The notes below the pieces were generated by a model. It searched no databases. It had not been told where the DNA came from and was given only the letters and a program-made list of their open reading frames with translations. A stretch of DNA of 9,540 nt, from NCBI GenBank assembly GCA_964430375.1, contig CAYSEZ010000038.1, positions 1 to 9,540 of the forward strand, given 5' to 3'. Below are positions 1-6,811 of this stretch, piece after piece. This stretch comes from HGM10836 sp964430375. Its GTDB lineage: Bacteria; Bacillota_I; Bacilli_A; RF39; UBA660. A program made the translations under genes and the position numbers. Every line of letters starts with the position of its first letter. Position 1 is the first letter of the stretch.

Positions 1-25
1 AAATAAAAAAAGTGTATAAAACTAA

Positions 26-54
26 TTGACAAAAACAACTTCTAGTGGTATATT
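26..54 (+). promoter_or_regulatory. Promoter of the str operon (extended -10)
   Basis: A perfect -35 box TTGACA (26-31) is followed by exactly 17 bases and a -10 box TATATT (49-54), which is preceded by TGG (46-48) as an extended -10 element. The start of transcription should fall near base 61, giving an 86-nt leader before rpsL. This strength fits a ribosomal and elongation-factor operon. The -10 box is flanked by short inverted arms CTAGT (42-46) and ACTAG (55-59), which could be chance. The call rests on motif match and spacing only. Confidence 0.8.
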
Positions 55-60
55 ACTAGT

Positions 61-146
61 GTTTAAATTTTATTTGGGTGTGTTTTTACATGCCTATTTA
101 AAAGAATAAAAAAGATACACCTGGATATGTGTAGAAAGGAGACGTT
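61..146 (+). promoter_or_regulatory. Structured 5' leader of the str operon
   Basis: The leader can form a local hairpin of 76-83 with 88-95 (three wobble pairs, TTTT loop) and a second hairpin, TACAC (116-120) with GTGTA (129-133), that ends just before the Shine-Dalgarno AAAGGAG (135-141). An alternative long-range stem pairs 76-83 with 115-122 and excludes both. Such mutually exclusive folds could regulate translation of rpsL, but I matched no known ribosomal-protein leader family. No T-tract follows either hairpin, so a transcription attenuator is not evident. Confidence 0.35.
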
Positions 147-557
147 ATGCCAACAATAAATCAACTTGTTAGAAAAAAGAGAACTGATAAGGTTAGAAAG
201 AGTAAATCACCAGTACTTGGGATTAGAACTAATACTTTGGAAAAGAAGACTTATGAGATTGCTTCACCTCAAAAACGTGGTGTATGTATCAGAGTAGGTA
301 CTAAAACTCCAAAAAAACCAAACTCAGCTTTAAGAAAATACGCTCGTGTTCGTTTAAGTAATGGAAAAGAAGTAGATGCTTATATTCCTGGAGAAGGTCA
401 CAACCTACAAGAACATAGTGTTGTATTAATTCGTGGTGGTCGTGTTAAAGACTTAATCGGTGTTCGTTATCACGTTGTTCGTGGTACTATGGATACTCAA
501 GGAGTTAAAGACCGCAAACAAGCTCGTTCTAAATATGGAACTAAAAAAGGAAAATAA
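147..557 (+). CDS. rpsL: 30S ribosomal protein S12
   Basis: This 136-residue protein is the decoding-centre protein S12, in the longer Gram-positive form (E. coli has 124 residues), with the usual insertion near residues 19-38. Conserved landmarks are PQKRGVC (41-47), TPKKPNSALRK (54-64), GHNLQEHSVVLIRGGRVKD (84-102) and the C-terminal QARSKYG (125-131). The streptomycin-relevant lysines K56 and K101 (E. coli K43 and K88) are intact. Residue 104 is isoleucine (codon ATC, 456-458) where almost all S12 proteins have proline in KDLPGVRYH, which is a notable departure. The start is supported by AAAGGAG at 135-141, five bases upstream. It is the first gene of the str operon, and rpsG follows after 17 nt. 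The identity is certain. Confidence 0.98.
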   Translation: MPTINQLVRKKRTDKVRKSKSPVLGIRTNTLEKKTYEIASPQKRGVCIRVGTKTPKKPNSALRKYARVRLSNGKEVDAYIPGEGHNLQEHSVVLIRGGRVKDLIGVRYHVVRGTMDTQGVKDRKQARSKYGTKKGK

Positions 558-574
558 AATAAAGGAGGATAAAT

Positions 575-1042
575 ATGCGTAAGAGACGTGCAGTCAAAAG
601 AGATGTTTTACCAGATCCAATATATAAGTCTAAAGTTGTTACTAAATTAATTAACTCTATGATGATTGATGGTAAAAGAGGTAAAGCACAAACAATTTTG
701 TATGATGCATTTAATATGATTAAAGAAAAAACTGGCAAAGAACCAATGGAAGTATTTAATCAAGCACTTGAAAATATAAAACCAGCACTTGAAGTTAAAT
801 CTCGTCGTGTTGGTGGTTCTAACTATCAAGTTCCAATTGAAGTTTCTGAAGAAAGAGCTCAAGTATTAGGACTTAGATGGCTAGTTAATTATGCTAGATT
901 AAGAGGCGGTAAAGGTATGGCTGAAAAACTAGCAAATGAAATAATTGATGCTTCAAATGGAACTGGAGCTTCAGTTAAAAAACGTGAGGATACTCACAGA
1001 ATGGCAGAAGCTAATAAAGCGTTTGCACATTATAGATGGTAG
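575..1042 (+). CDS. rpsG: 30S ribosomal protein S7
   Basis: This 155-residue protein (family usually about 156) is the primary 16S rRNA-binding protein that nucleates assembly of the 30S head and contacts the E-site tRNA. Recognisable segments are the N-terminal MRKRRAVKRDVLPDPIY, SRRVGGSNYQVPIEV (residues 76-90), the RWLVNYARLRGGKGMAEKLANEI region (101-123) and the basic C-terminus KREDTHRMAEANKAFAHYRW. The start follows AAAGGAGG at 561-568. It sits 17 nt after rpsL and 13 nt before fusA. Its TAG stop (1040-1042) overlaps the fusA ribosome binding site AGGGAGG, so the two are probably translationally coupled. In E. coli S7 represses its own operon; I see no direct evidence of that here. Confidence 0.98.
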   Translation: MRKRRAVKRDVLPDPIYKSKVVTKLINSMMIDGKRGKAQTILYDAFNMIKEKTGKEPMEVFNQALENIKPALEVKSRRVGGSNYQVPIEVSEERAQVLGLRWLVNYARLRGGKGMAEKLANEIIDASNGTGASVKKREDTHRMAEANKAFAHYRW

Positions 1043-1055
1043 GGAGGAATAAAGT

Positions 1056-3125
1056 ATGGCAAGAGAAACTAGTCTAGAAAAAACTAGAAATTTTGGTATT
1101 ATGGCTCATATTGATGCTGGTAAAACTACTTGTACTGAACGTATTTTATTTCATACTAAAAAAATCCATAAAATTGGAGAAACTCATGACGGAGCTTCTC
1201 AAATGGACTGGATGGAACAAGAAAAAGAAAGAGGAATTACTATTACTAGTGCTGCAACAACTGCTTTTTGGAAAGGATATCGTTATAATATAATAGATAC
1301 TCCTGGACACGTAGACTTTACTGTAGAAGTACAAAGAAGTTTAAGAGTATTAGATGGTGCAGTTACATTACTTGATGCTCAAGCTGGTGTTGAACCTCAA
1401 ACTGAAACTGTTTGGAGACAAGCTAGTGAATATAGTGTTCCAAGAATTATTTTTGTTAACAAAATGGATAAGATGGGAGCAGATTTTAACTATACTTTAA
1501 AATCTATTGATAGTAGATTTGCAGTTAATTCTAAACCTATTGAATGGCCAATTGGTGCAGAAAGTGAATTTAATGGAGTAGTAGATTTAATAACTAGAAA
1601 AGCATATCATTTTGATGGTAATGCTGAAGAAAATTATACTGAAATTGAAATCCCAGAAGATTTAAAAGATATAGTAGAAGAGAAAAGAACTGATCTTTTA
1701 GAAGCAATTGCAGAATTTGATGATGAACTAATGGAAAAATACCTTGAAGGTGAAGAAATTAGTGTAGAAATGATTAAAAGAGCAATTAGAACTGGTGTTT
1801 TAAAAGCAGAATTCTTCCCAGTTATGTGTGGTACTGCTTTAGGTAACAAGGGTGTTAAGTTATTACTTGATGCTGTTATTGATTATTTACCAAGTCCACT
1901 TGATGTTCCATCTGTTAAAGGTGTAACATTAAAAGGTGAAGATGATGAAAGACATGTATCTGATGATGAACCATTTAGTGCATTAGCATTTAAGGTTATG
2001 ACAGATCCATTTGTTGGTAGACTTACTTTCTTTAGAGTTTACTCAGGACACCTATCTAGTGGTAGTTATGTACTTAACTCTACTAAAGATGTTAAAGAAA
2101 GAATTGGACGTATTCTTCAAATGCATGCGAATGATAGAACTGAAATATCAGAAGTATGGACTGGAGATATTGCTGCAGCAGTAGGACTTAAAAATACTAC
2201 TACTGGGGATACTTTATGTGATGAAAAGAAACCAATTATTCTTGAATCAATTGAAGTACCTGCGCCAGTTATTGAACTTGCAATTGAACCAAAATCAAAA
2301 GCAGATCAAGATAAGATGGCTTTAGCACTTCAAAAGTTAGCAGAAGAAGACCCAACATTTAAAGTTAGAACTGATCCAGAAACTGCTCAAACAATTATCG
2401 CAGGTATCGGTGAACTTCACCTAGATGTACTTGTAGATCGTATGAGAAGAGAATTTCATGTTGAAGCTAATGTTGGTAAACCACAAGTTGCTTATCGTGA
2501 AACAATTACTGCATCTGGTGAATGTGAAGGTAAGTATATTAAACAATCTGGTGGACGTGGACAATATGGTCACGTATGGATTAAGTTTGAACCAAATCCA
2601 GATAAAGGATATGAATTTGTTGATGCAATCGTTGGTGGTGTTGTTCCTCGTGAATATATTCCAGTAACTGATAAAGGATTACAAGATGCATTAAAAACTG
2701 GTATTCTAGCAGGATATCCAATGATAGATGTTAAAGCTACATTATTTGATGGATCATACCATGATGTAGACTCATCTGAAATGGCATTTAAGATTGCAGC
2801 ATCTATGGCTTTAAAAGAAGCTAAAAATAAATGTAAACCAGTTCTACTTGAACCAATTATGAAAGTAGACATAGTTGTACCAGAAGAATATTTTGGAAAC
2901 GTTATGGGAGACATTACTTCTCGTCGTGGTAAACCTTTATCACAAGAATCTAGAGGTAATTCAATTGCATTTGCTGCAATGGTACCACTTTCTGAAATGT
3001 TTGGATATGCAACAAGTATTAGATCTAATACTCAAGGTAGAGGATCATTCCAAATGGTACCTGATCATTATGAAGAAGTACCAAGAAATATTGCCGAAGA
3101 AATTATTAAAAAAAGTGGCAATTAA
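1056..3125 (+). CDS. fusA: Elongation factor G (translocase)
   Basis: This 689-residue translational GTPase drives tRNA and mRNA translocation and, with RRF, ribosome recycling. The G domain shows G1 AHIDAGKT (17-24), G2 RGITI (59-63), G3 DTPGH (81-85) and G4 NKMD (135-138). The remaining domains follow in normal order, including GGRGQYGHVW at the start of domain IV, the domain IV tip loop DGSYHDVDSSEMAF with H569 (the residue that contacts the decoding site), and the domain V stretch PVLLEPIMKVDIVVPEEYFG. Length is normal for the family. The G1 loop continues TTCTERILF where many homologues have TTTTERILF, a conservative change. The start is set by GGGAGG at 1042-1047 and the canonical N-terminus MARETSLEKTRNFGIMAHID. 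Confidence 0.98.
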   Translation: MARETSLEKTRNFGIMAHIDAGKTTCTERILFHTKKIHKIGETHDGASQMDWMEQEKERGITITSAATTAFWKGYRYNIIDTPGHVDFTVEVQRSLRVLDGAVTLLDAQAGVEPQTETVWRQASEYSVPRIIFVNKMDKMGADFNYTLKSIDSRFAVNSKPIEWPIGAESEFNGVVDLITRKAYHFDGNAEENYTEIEIPEDLKDIVEEKRTDLLEAIAEFDDELMEKYLEGEEISVEMIKRAIRTGVLKAEFFPVMCGTALGNKGVKLLLDAVIDYLPSPLDVPSVKGVTLKGEDDERHVSDDEPFSALAFKVMTDPFVGRLTFFRVYSGHLSSGSYVLNSTKDVKERIGRILQMHANDRTEISEVWTGDIAAAVGLKNTTTGDTLCDEKKPIILESIEVPAPVIELAIEPKSKADQDKMALALQKLAEEDPTFKVRTDPETAQTIIAGIGELHLDVLVDRMRREFHVEANVGKPQVAYRETITASGECEGKYIKQSGGRGQYGHVWIKFEPNPDKGYEFVDAIVGGVVPREYIPVTDKGLQDALKTGILAGYPMIDVKATLFDGSYHDVDSSEMAFKIAASMALKEAKNKCKPVLLEPIMKVDIVVPEEYFGNVMGDITSRRGKPLSQESRGNSIAFAAMVPLSEMFGYATSIRSNTQGRGSFQMVPDHYEEVPRNIAEEIIKKSGN

Positions 3126-3141
3126 TTAAAAAATTTAATTA
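3123..3141 (+). other. AT-only inverted repeat at the fusA stop codon
   Basis: TAATTAAA (3123-3130) and TTTAATTA (3134-3141) form perfect 8-bp arms around an AAA loop, followed by TTTT (3142-3145). The stem contains no G-C pair and the loop is minimal, so it would be a weak terminator at best. It may slightly reduce read-through from fusA into tuf. In DNA this AT-rich it could also be chance. Confidence 0.2.
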
Positions 3142-3151
3142 TTTTGATTAT

Positions 3152-3176
3152 AACAGTTGAAAAATTTTCAATTGTT
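3152..3176 (+). repeat. Hairpin-forming inverted repeat upstream of tuf
   Basis: Arms 3152-3162 and 3166-3176 pair along 11 positions with one G-T wobble (G3156 with T3172). There is no T-tract downstream, so this is not an intrinsic terminator. It overlaps the proposed tuf promoter, and could be an operator or an RNA element in transcripts reading through from fusA. Confidence 0.35.
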
Positions 3177-3185
3177 AGATAAAAT
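3157..3185 (+). promoter_or_regulatory. Probable internal promoter for tuf
   Basis: TTGAAA (3157-3162, five of six matches to the -35 consensus), exactly 17 bases, and TAAAAT (3180-3185, five of six to the -10) lie in the 94-nt gap between fusA and tuf. That gap is far longer than the 13-17 nt spacing earlier in the operon. Transcription would start near 3192, shortly before the tuf ribosome binding site AAGGAGGA (3203-3210). A separate tuf promoter would explain extra EF-Tu over EF-G. AT-rich DNA makes chance matches common. Confidence 0.45.
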
Positions 3186-3219
3186 TATAAGTGTATTAAA
3201 AAAAGGAGGAAATATTAAT

Positions 3220-4404
3220 ATGGCAAAAGAAAAATTTAACCGTAGTAAACCACATGTTAATGTTGGTACAATAGGTCACGTAGACCACGGTAAAACAACT
3301 TTAACTGCTGCTATTACAAAAGTTTTAGCAGAAGAAGGAAAAGCAGATTTCGTTGATTATGCTAATATCGACAAAGCACCTGAAGAAAGGGAAAGAGGTA
3401 TTACAATCAATACTGCACACGTTGAGTATGAAACTGAAAATCGTCATTATGCTCACGTAGACTGTCCAGGACATGCTGACTATGTTAAAAACATGATTAC
3501 TGGTGCAGCTCAAATGGATGGAGCTATCTTAGTTATTGCTGCTACAGATGGTCCAATGGCTCAAACTAGAGAACACATCTTATTATCACGTCAAGTAGGA
3601 GTACCAAGAATGGTTGTATTCTTAAATAAATGTGATATGGTTGATGATCCAGAATTACTAGAATTAGTAGAAATGGAAGTTAGAGACTTATTAAATGAAT
3701 ATGGTTTTGAAGGAGATGACACTCCAATCATTACTGGTTCTGCATTAAAGGCTCTTGAAGGAGATCCTGAATATGTAGGAAAAGTTAAAGAATTAATGAA
3801 AGCAGTTGATGAATGGATTCCAACTCCAGAAAGAGATACTGATAAACCATTCTTAATGAGTATTGAAGACGTATTTACAATTACTGGTCGTGGAACTGTT
3901 GTTACAGGACGTGTAGAACGTGGACAATTAAAATTAAATGATGAAGTTGAAATAGTAGGTATTAAACCAACTAAAAAGACTGTTGTTACAGGAATTGAAA
4001 TGTTCCATAAACAATTAGATTATGCAGAAGCTGGAGATAATGCAGGTGTATTATTACGTGGTATTTCTCGTGAAGAAGTAGAACGTGGACAAGTACTTGC
4101 TAAACCAGGATCAGTTACTCCTCATAAGAAGTTTACTGCTCAAGTTTATGTATTATCTAAAGAAGAAGGTGGAAGACACACTCCATTCTTCGCAAACTAC
4201 AGACCTCAATTCTATTTCAGAACTACAGATGTTACTGGTGTAATTGAACTTCCAGCAGGAGTTGAAATGGTTATGCCTGGTGATAATGTAGAAATGACTG
4301 TAGAACTAATTCACCCAATTGCTCTTGAACAAGGAACAAAATTCTCTATCCGTGAAGGTGGTAGAACAGTTGGAGCAGGTTCTGTATCAAGCATTATTGA
4401 ATAA
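3220..4404 (+). CDS. tuf: Elongation factor Tu
   Basis: This 394-residue GTPase carries aminoacyl-tRNA to the ribosomal A site. The G domain has G1 GHVDHGKT (19-26), G2 RGITI (59-63), G3 DCPGH (81-85), G4 NKCD (136-139) and G5 SAL (174-176). Domains II and III follow with GRGTVVTGRVERG and FFANYRPQFYFRTTDVTG, and the usual C-terminal SIREGGRTVGAGSV. I chose ATG 3220 because it gives the family N-terminus MAKEKFNRSKPHVNVGTIGH and lies nine bases after AAGGAGGA (3203-3210). The frame is open further upstream to a TTG at 3157, but those 21 residues do not resemble EF-Tu. It is the last gene of the str operon, followed at once by a terminator. Codon use is typical of high expression (Ile mostly ATT or ATC). 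Confidence 0.98.
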   Translation: MAKEKFNRSKPHVNVGTIGHVDHGKTTLTAAITKVLAEEGKADFVDYANIDKAPEERERGITINTAHVEYETENRHYAHVDCPGHADYVKNMITGAAQMDGAILVIAATDGPMAQTREHILLSRQVGVPRMVVFLNKCDMVDDPELLELVEMEVRDLLNEYGFEGDDTPIITGSALKALEGDPEYVGKVKELMKAVDEWIPTPERDTDKPFLMSIEDVFTITGRGTVVTGRVERGQLKLNDEVEIVGIKPTKKTVVTGIEMFHKQLDYAEAGDNAGVLLRGISREEVERGQVLAKPGSVTPHKKFTAQVYVLSKEEGGRHTPFFANYRPQFYFRTTDVTGVIELPAGVEMVMPGDNVEMTVELIHPIALEQGTKFSIREGGRTVGAGSVSSIIE

Positions 4405-4406
4405 TT

Positions 4407-4431
4407 AGACAGATTAATTTCTGTCTTTTTT
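4407..4431 (+). terminator. Intrinsic terminator of the str operon
   Basis: A 7-bp stem AGACAGA (4407-4413) with TCTGTCT (4420-4426), a six-base loop and a T-run (4426-4431) begin two bases after the tuf stop. This separates the translation operon from the efflux module that follows. Confidence 0.9.
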
Positions 4432-4452
4432 ATTACAAATATTGTAAGGTAC

Positions 4453-4481
4453 TTGACAAAATTCAAAAAACCAAGTAAACT
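4453..4481 (+). promoter_or_regulatory. Promoter of the marR gene
   Basis: A perfect TTGACA (4453-4458) is followed by 17 bases and TAAACT (4476-4481, four of six to the -10 consensus). Transcription would begin about 4488, directly at the palindrome 4488-4501. It lies 22 bases after the str terminator, so it probably starts an independent unit. Confidence 0.6.
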
Positions 4482-4487
4482 AAAATA

Positions 4488-4501
4488 GTAAGTTAACTGA
4501 C
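4488..4501 (+). promoter_or_regulatory. Candidate MarR operator at the marR start site
   Basis: GTAAGTTAACTGAC is a near-palindrome: the 8-bp core AGTTAACT (4491-4498) is perfect and the outer GT and AC also pair, six of seven positions in all. It sits between the -10 box and the ribosome binding site GAGGT (4505-4509). Size and symmetry suit a MarR dimer and autorepression. A related 14-mer recurs at 5010-5023. Confidence 0.5.
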
Positions 4502-4514
4502 AAAGAGGTAAAAT

Positions 4515-4964
4515 ATGGAAAATAAAAATATTCTAATTGAAATAAAAGAATTAGAAAAAACAATATTAAGAAACTTAATACCAGTACAAAATATAGAAAA
4601 AGAAAATATATATCAATTATATGTTCCAACTCCAACACAAATGAGAATAATAGAATATATAATAGAAAATAACACTGAAGAAGTATATCAAAAAAAACTA
4701 GAAATAAAACTAAATTTAAGAAGAGCAACAATTTCAGATGTACTCCAAAGAATGGAAAAAAAAGGTTTAATACATAGAGAAATAGATGAAATAGACACAA
4801 GAACAAAAAGAATAATTCTAAATGAAAAAGCAAAAGAAATATATGAAGAAAGTAAAACAAAACTAACAAAATTAGAACAAAAAGCAGTACAAAACATCAA
4901 AGAAGAAGACTTACAAACATTTCTAAATGTAATTAACCAAATGATAAATAATATTAATAATTAA
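4515..4964 (+). CDS. MarR-family transcriptional regulator
   Basis: This 149-residue protein is a small all-helical DNA-binding repressor with a MarR winged helix-turn-helix. The HTH covers about residues 55-85, with a recognition helix near 69-80 (RRATISDVLQRM). The wing carries D94-T-R96 followed by KRIILNEKAKEIYEE, matching the D-x-R wing and xLTxxG segment of MarR proteins. N- and C-terminal helices (about 1-25 and 112-147) would form the dimer interface. The start follows GAGGT by five bases. The gene opens the efflux module and precedes the exporter by 86 nt; MarR genes in this position usually repress the adjacent exporter until a ligand binds. The effector is unknown. The region is very A-rich, with ATA as the main isoleucine codon, unlike the str genes. 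Confidence 0.88.
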   Translation: MENKNILIEIKELEKTILRNLIPVQNIEKENIYQLYVPTPTQMRIIEYIIENNTEEVYQKKLEIKLNLRRATISDVLQRMEKKGLIHREIDEIDTRTKRIILNEKAKEIYEESKTKLTKLEQKAVQNIKEEDLQTFLNVINQMINNINN

Positions 4965-4973
4965 CAATATAAT
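4945..4973 (+). promoter_or_regulatory. Possible promoter for the ABC exporter genes
   Basis: A consensus TATAAT (4968-4973) lies just after the marR stop, but the hexamer 17 bases upstream, TAAATA (4945-4950), matches the -35 consensus at only three positions. If active, transcription would begin near 4980, inside the inverted repeat 4979-4992. It could allow exporter expression separately from marR. Confidence 0.3.
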
Positions 4974-4978
4974 ATATA

Positions 4979-4992
4979 AGGACACATGTCCT
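4979..4992 (+). repeat. Perfect inverted repeat AGGACA-CA-TGTCCT
   Basis: Six-base arms (4979-4984 and 4987-4992) flank two bases. It is unusually GC-rich for an intergenic stretch here and is followed by seven A residues rather than T, so it is not a terminator. Its position at the possible start site of the exporter transcript suggests a protein-binding site. Confidence 0.5.
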
Positions 4993-5009
4993 AAAAAAAT
5001 AACAAAATC

Positions 5010-5023
5010 GTTAGTTAGCATAC
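5010..5023 (+). promoter_or_regulatory. Second, weaker copy of the marR operator-like motif
   Basis: GTTAGTTAGCATAC matches the marR upstream 14-mer (4488-4501) at ten of fourteen positions, including the GT, AGTTA, C and AC blocks. It lies 27 bases before the first exporter start codon. Its own symmetry is weaker (four of seven pairs). Two related sites, before marR and before the exporter, fit co-regulation. Confidence 0.35.
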
Positions 5024-5050
5024 AAAATTAAAAAGAAAAGGAGAATATAA

Positions 5051-6811
5051 ATGATAAAATTATTAAAAAACCTAACTAAAAAAGAAATACTAATGATGTT
5101 TATAGTTTTATTATTAGTTATATTTCAAGTATGGTTAGACTTAAAACTACCAGATTATATGTCAGAAATAACAGTACTAGTACAAACAAGTACCAGTAGC
5201 ATGAATGATATCCTAAAAAATGGTGGATATATGTTACTATGTGCAGTAGGAAGCTTACTTGCAGCAATCCTAACAGGATATATAACAGCAAGTATATCAT
5301 CAAACTTTTCAATGAAAATTAGAGAAAAACTATTTAAAAAAGTAGAAAGCCTTGGAACAAGTGAAATAAATGAACTTGAAACAAGTAGCCTTATAACAAG
5401 AACAACAAACGATATTACCCAAGTAGAAATGTTAATATCTATGGGTCTAATGCTATTACTAAAAGCCCCAATAACAGCAATCTGGGCAATAACAAAAATA
5501 TCAAACAAAGCACTAGAATGGAGTATTGTAACCCTAGTCGCAGTCTTAATTTTACTATCAGTAATCGGAGCCTTAATCATAATAGTAATGCCTAGATTTA
5601 AAATAGTTCAAAAACTAATTGACAAAATAAACAAAGTAACCAGAGAAAACCTAACAGGTATCAGAGTAATAAGAGCCTTTAATGCAGAAGATTATCAAGA
5701 AAATAAATTTGAAGAAGTAAATAACAAACTAACAAAACAACAACTATTTAACCAAAAAACATTTTCTGTTATGCAACCAGTTATGTACCTAGTAATGTAT
5801 GGTTTAACCCTTTCAATATACATAATCGGAGCATCATTAATAGAAAATGCAGGTATGGTAGACAAACTACCACTATTTAGTGATATGGTTGTATTTAGTT
5901 CATATGCTATGCAAGTAATAATGGCTTTCCTTATGTTAGCACTTATATTTATGATGTTTCCACGTGCTCAAATATCCGCAAACAGAATTAATGAAGTACT
6001 AGAAAAAACATCAAGTATTAAAAATGGTACAATAACAGAAGATAAAACAAATGAAAAAGGAACAATAGAATTTAAAAATGTATCATTCAAATACCCAAAT
6101 GCCGAAGAATATCTTCTAAAAGATATTTCATTTAAAGTAAATAACAAAGAAACAGTTGCATTCATCGGTAGCACTGGCTCTGGTAAATCAACTCTAATTA
6201 ATTTAATACCAAGATTTTACGATGCAACCGAAGGAGAAGTTCTAATAGATGGAATAAACGTCAAAGAATATGATGAAAAATTCCTAAACAACAAACTAGG
6301 TTACATATCACAAAAACCAGTTCTTTTCAGTGGCACAGTAAAATCAAATATTATGTTTGGAGATAATAACAAAGAACTTACAGACAAAAAACTAAAAGAA
6401 ATAATCCAAGTAGCACAAGCAGAAGAATTCGTAGAAAAAATGGATGGTAAACTAGACGCCCATATCGCCCAAAATGGAACCAACATAAGTGGAGGTCAAA
6501 AACAAAGACTATCAATAGCAAGAGCCATAGCAAGAGATCCAGAAATATACATCTTTGATGACTCATTCTCAGCCCTTGATTACAAAACCGATAGCATTTT
6601 AAGAAAAAAATTAAAAGAATATACCGGAGGAAAAACCACCCTCATAGTAGCACAAAGAATAGGAACAATCTTAAATGCAGATAAAATTATAGTATTAGAT
6701 AATGGCAAAATAGTAGGACAAGGAACCCATAAAGAACTTCTAAAAACTTGCAAAATATACAAAGAAATTGCCCTATCACAACTATCAAAGGAGGAACTAG
6801 AAAATGAATAA
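5051..6811 (+). CDS. ABC exporter half-transporter, degenerate-site subunit
   Basis: This 586-residue protein is a type IV (ABCB-like) exporter with an N-terminal membrane domain and a C-terminal ATPase. Six likely membrane helices lie near residues 12-32, 58-80, 133-153, 157-180, 243-265 and 278-303. The ATPase has Walker A GSTGSGKST (373-381), Q-loop Q421, signature ISGGQ (479-483), Walker B IYIFDD (499-504) and D-loop SALD (507-510). The catalytic glutamate is replaced by D504 and the H-loop histidine by Q535 (IVAQR). These two changes mark the partner with the non-hydrolysing site in heterodimeric exporters such as TM287/288, so it almost certainly works with the next gene product. The start follows AAGGAG (5038-5043). 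The last eight bases overlap the next gene. Drug or peptide export is inferred from the family and the MarR neighbour; the substrate is unknown. Confidence 0.93.
   Translation: MIKLLKNLTKKEILMMFIVLLLVIFQVWLDLKLPDYMSEITVLVQTSTSSMNDILKNGGYMLLCAVGSLLAAILTGYITASISSNFSMKIREKLFKKVESLGTSEINELETSSLITRTTNDITQVEMLISMGLMLLLKAPITAIWAITKISNKALEWSIVTLVAVLILLSVIGALIIIVMPRFKIVQKLIDKINKVTRENLTGIRVIRAFNAEDYQENKFEEVNNKLTKQQLFNQKTFSVMQPVMYLVMYGLTLSIYIIGASLIENAGMVDKLPLFSDMVVFSSYAMQVIMAFLMLALIFMMFPRAQISANRINEVLEKTSSIKNGTITEDKTNEKGTIEFKNVSFKYPNAEEYLLKDISFKVNNKETVAFIGSTGSGKSTLINLIPRFYDATEGEVLIDGINVKEYDEKFLNNKLGYISQKPVLFSGTVKSNIMFGDNNKELTDKKLKEIIQVAQAEEFVEKMDGKLDAHIAQNGTNISGGQKQRLSIARAIARDPEIYIFDDSFSALDYKTDSILRKKLKEYTGGKTTLIVAQRIGTILNADKIIVLDNGKIVGQGTHKELLKTCKIYKEIALSQLSKEELENE

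Noticed and set aside
2570..2914. A - strand open frame of 114 codons inside fusA
   Set aside because: It lies wholly within the conserved EF-G domain IV-V coding region and shows no recognisable protein features.
3123..3145. The AT-only inverted repeat after fusA as a real terminator
   Set aside because: There are no G-C pairs, the loop is three bases and the T-run is only four; tuf belongs to the same conserved operon, so strong termination is unlikely.
3157..3219. An upstream TTG start extending EF-Tu by 21 residues
   Set aside because: The extra residues do not resemble EF-Tu, the TTG lies in a promoter-like hairpin, and ATG 3220 has a strong ribosome binding site and the family N-terminus.
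4480..4869. A - strand open frame of 129 codons opposite marR
   Set aside because: Its translation is a Leu- and Phe-rich low-complexity string, the expected antisense of A-rich Lys and Glu codons; marR has clear domain evidence.
4979..4999. The palindrome before the exporter as an intrinsic terminator
   Set aside because: The hairpin is followed by A residues, not T, on the + strand; on the - strand the T-run comes before the stem rather than after it.
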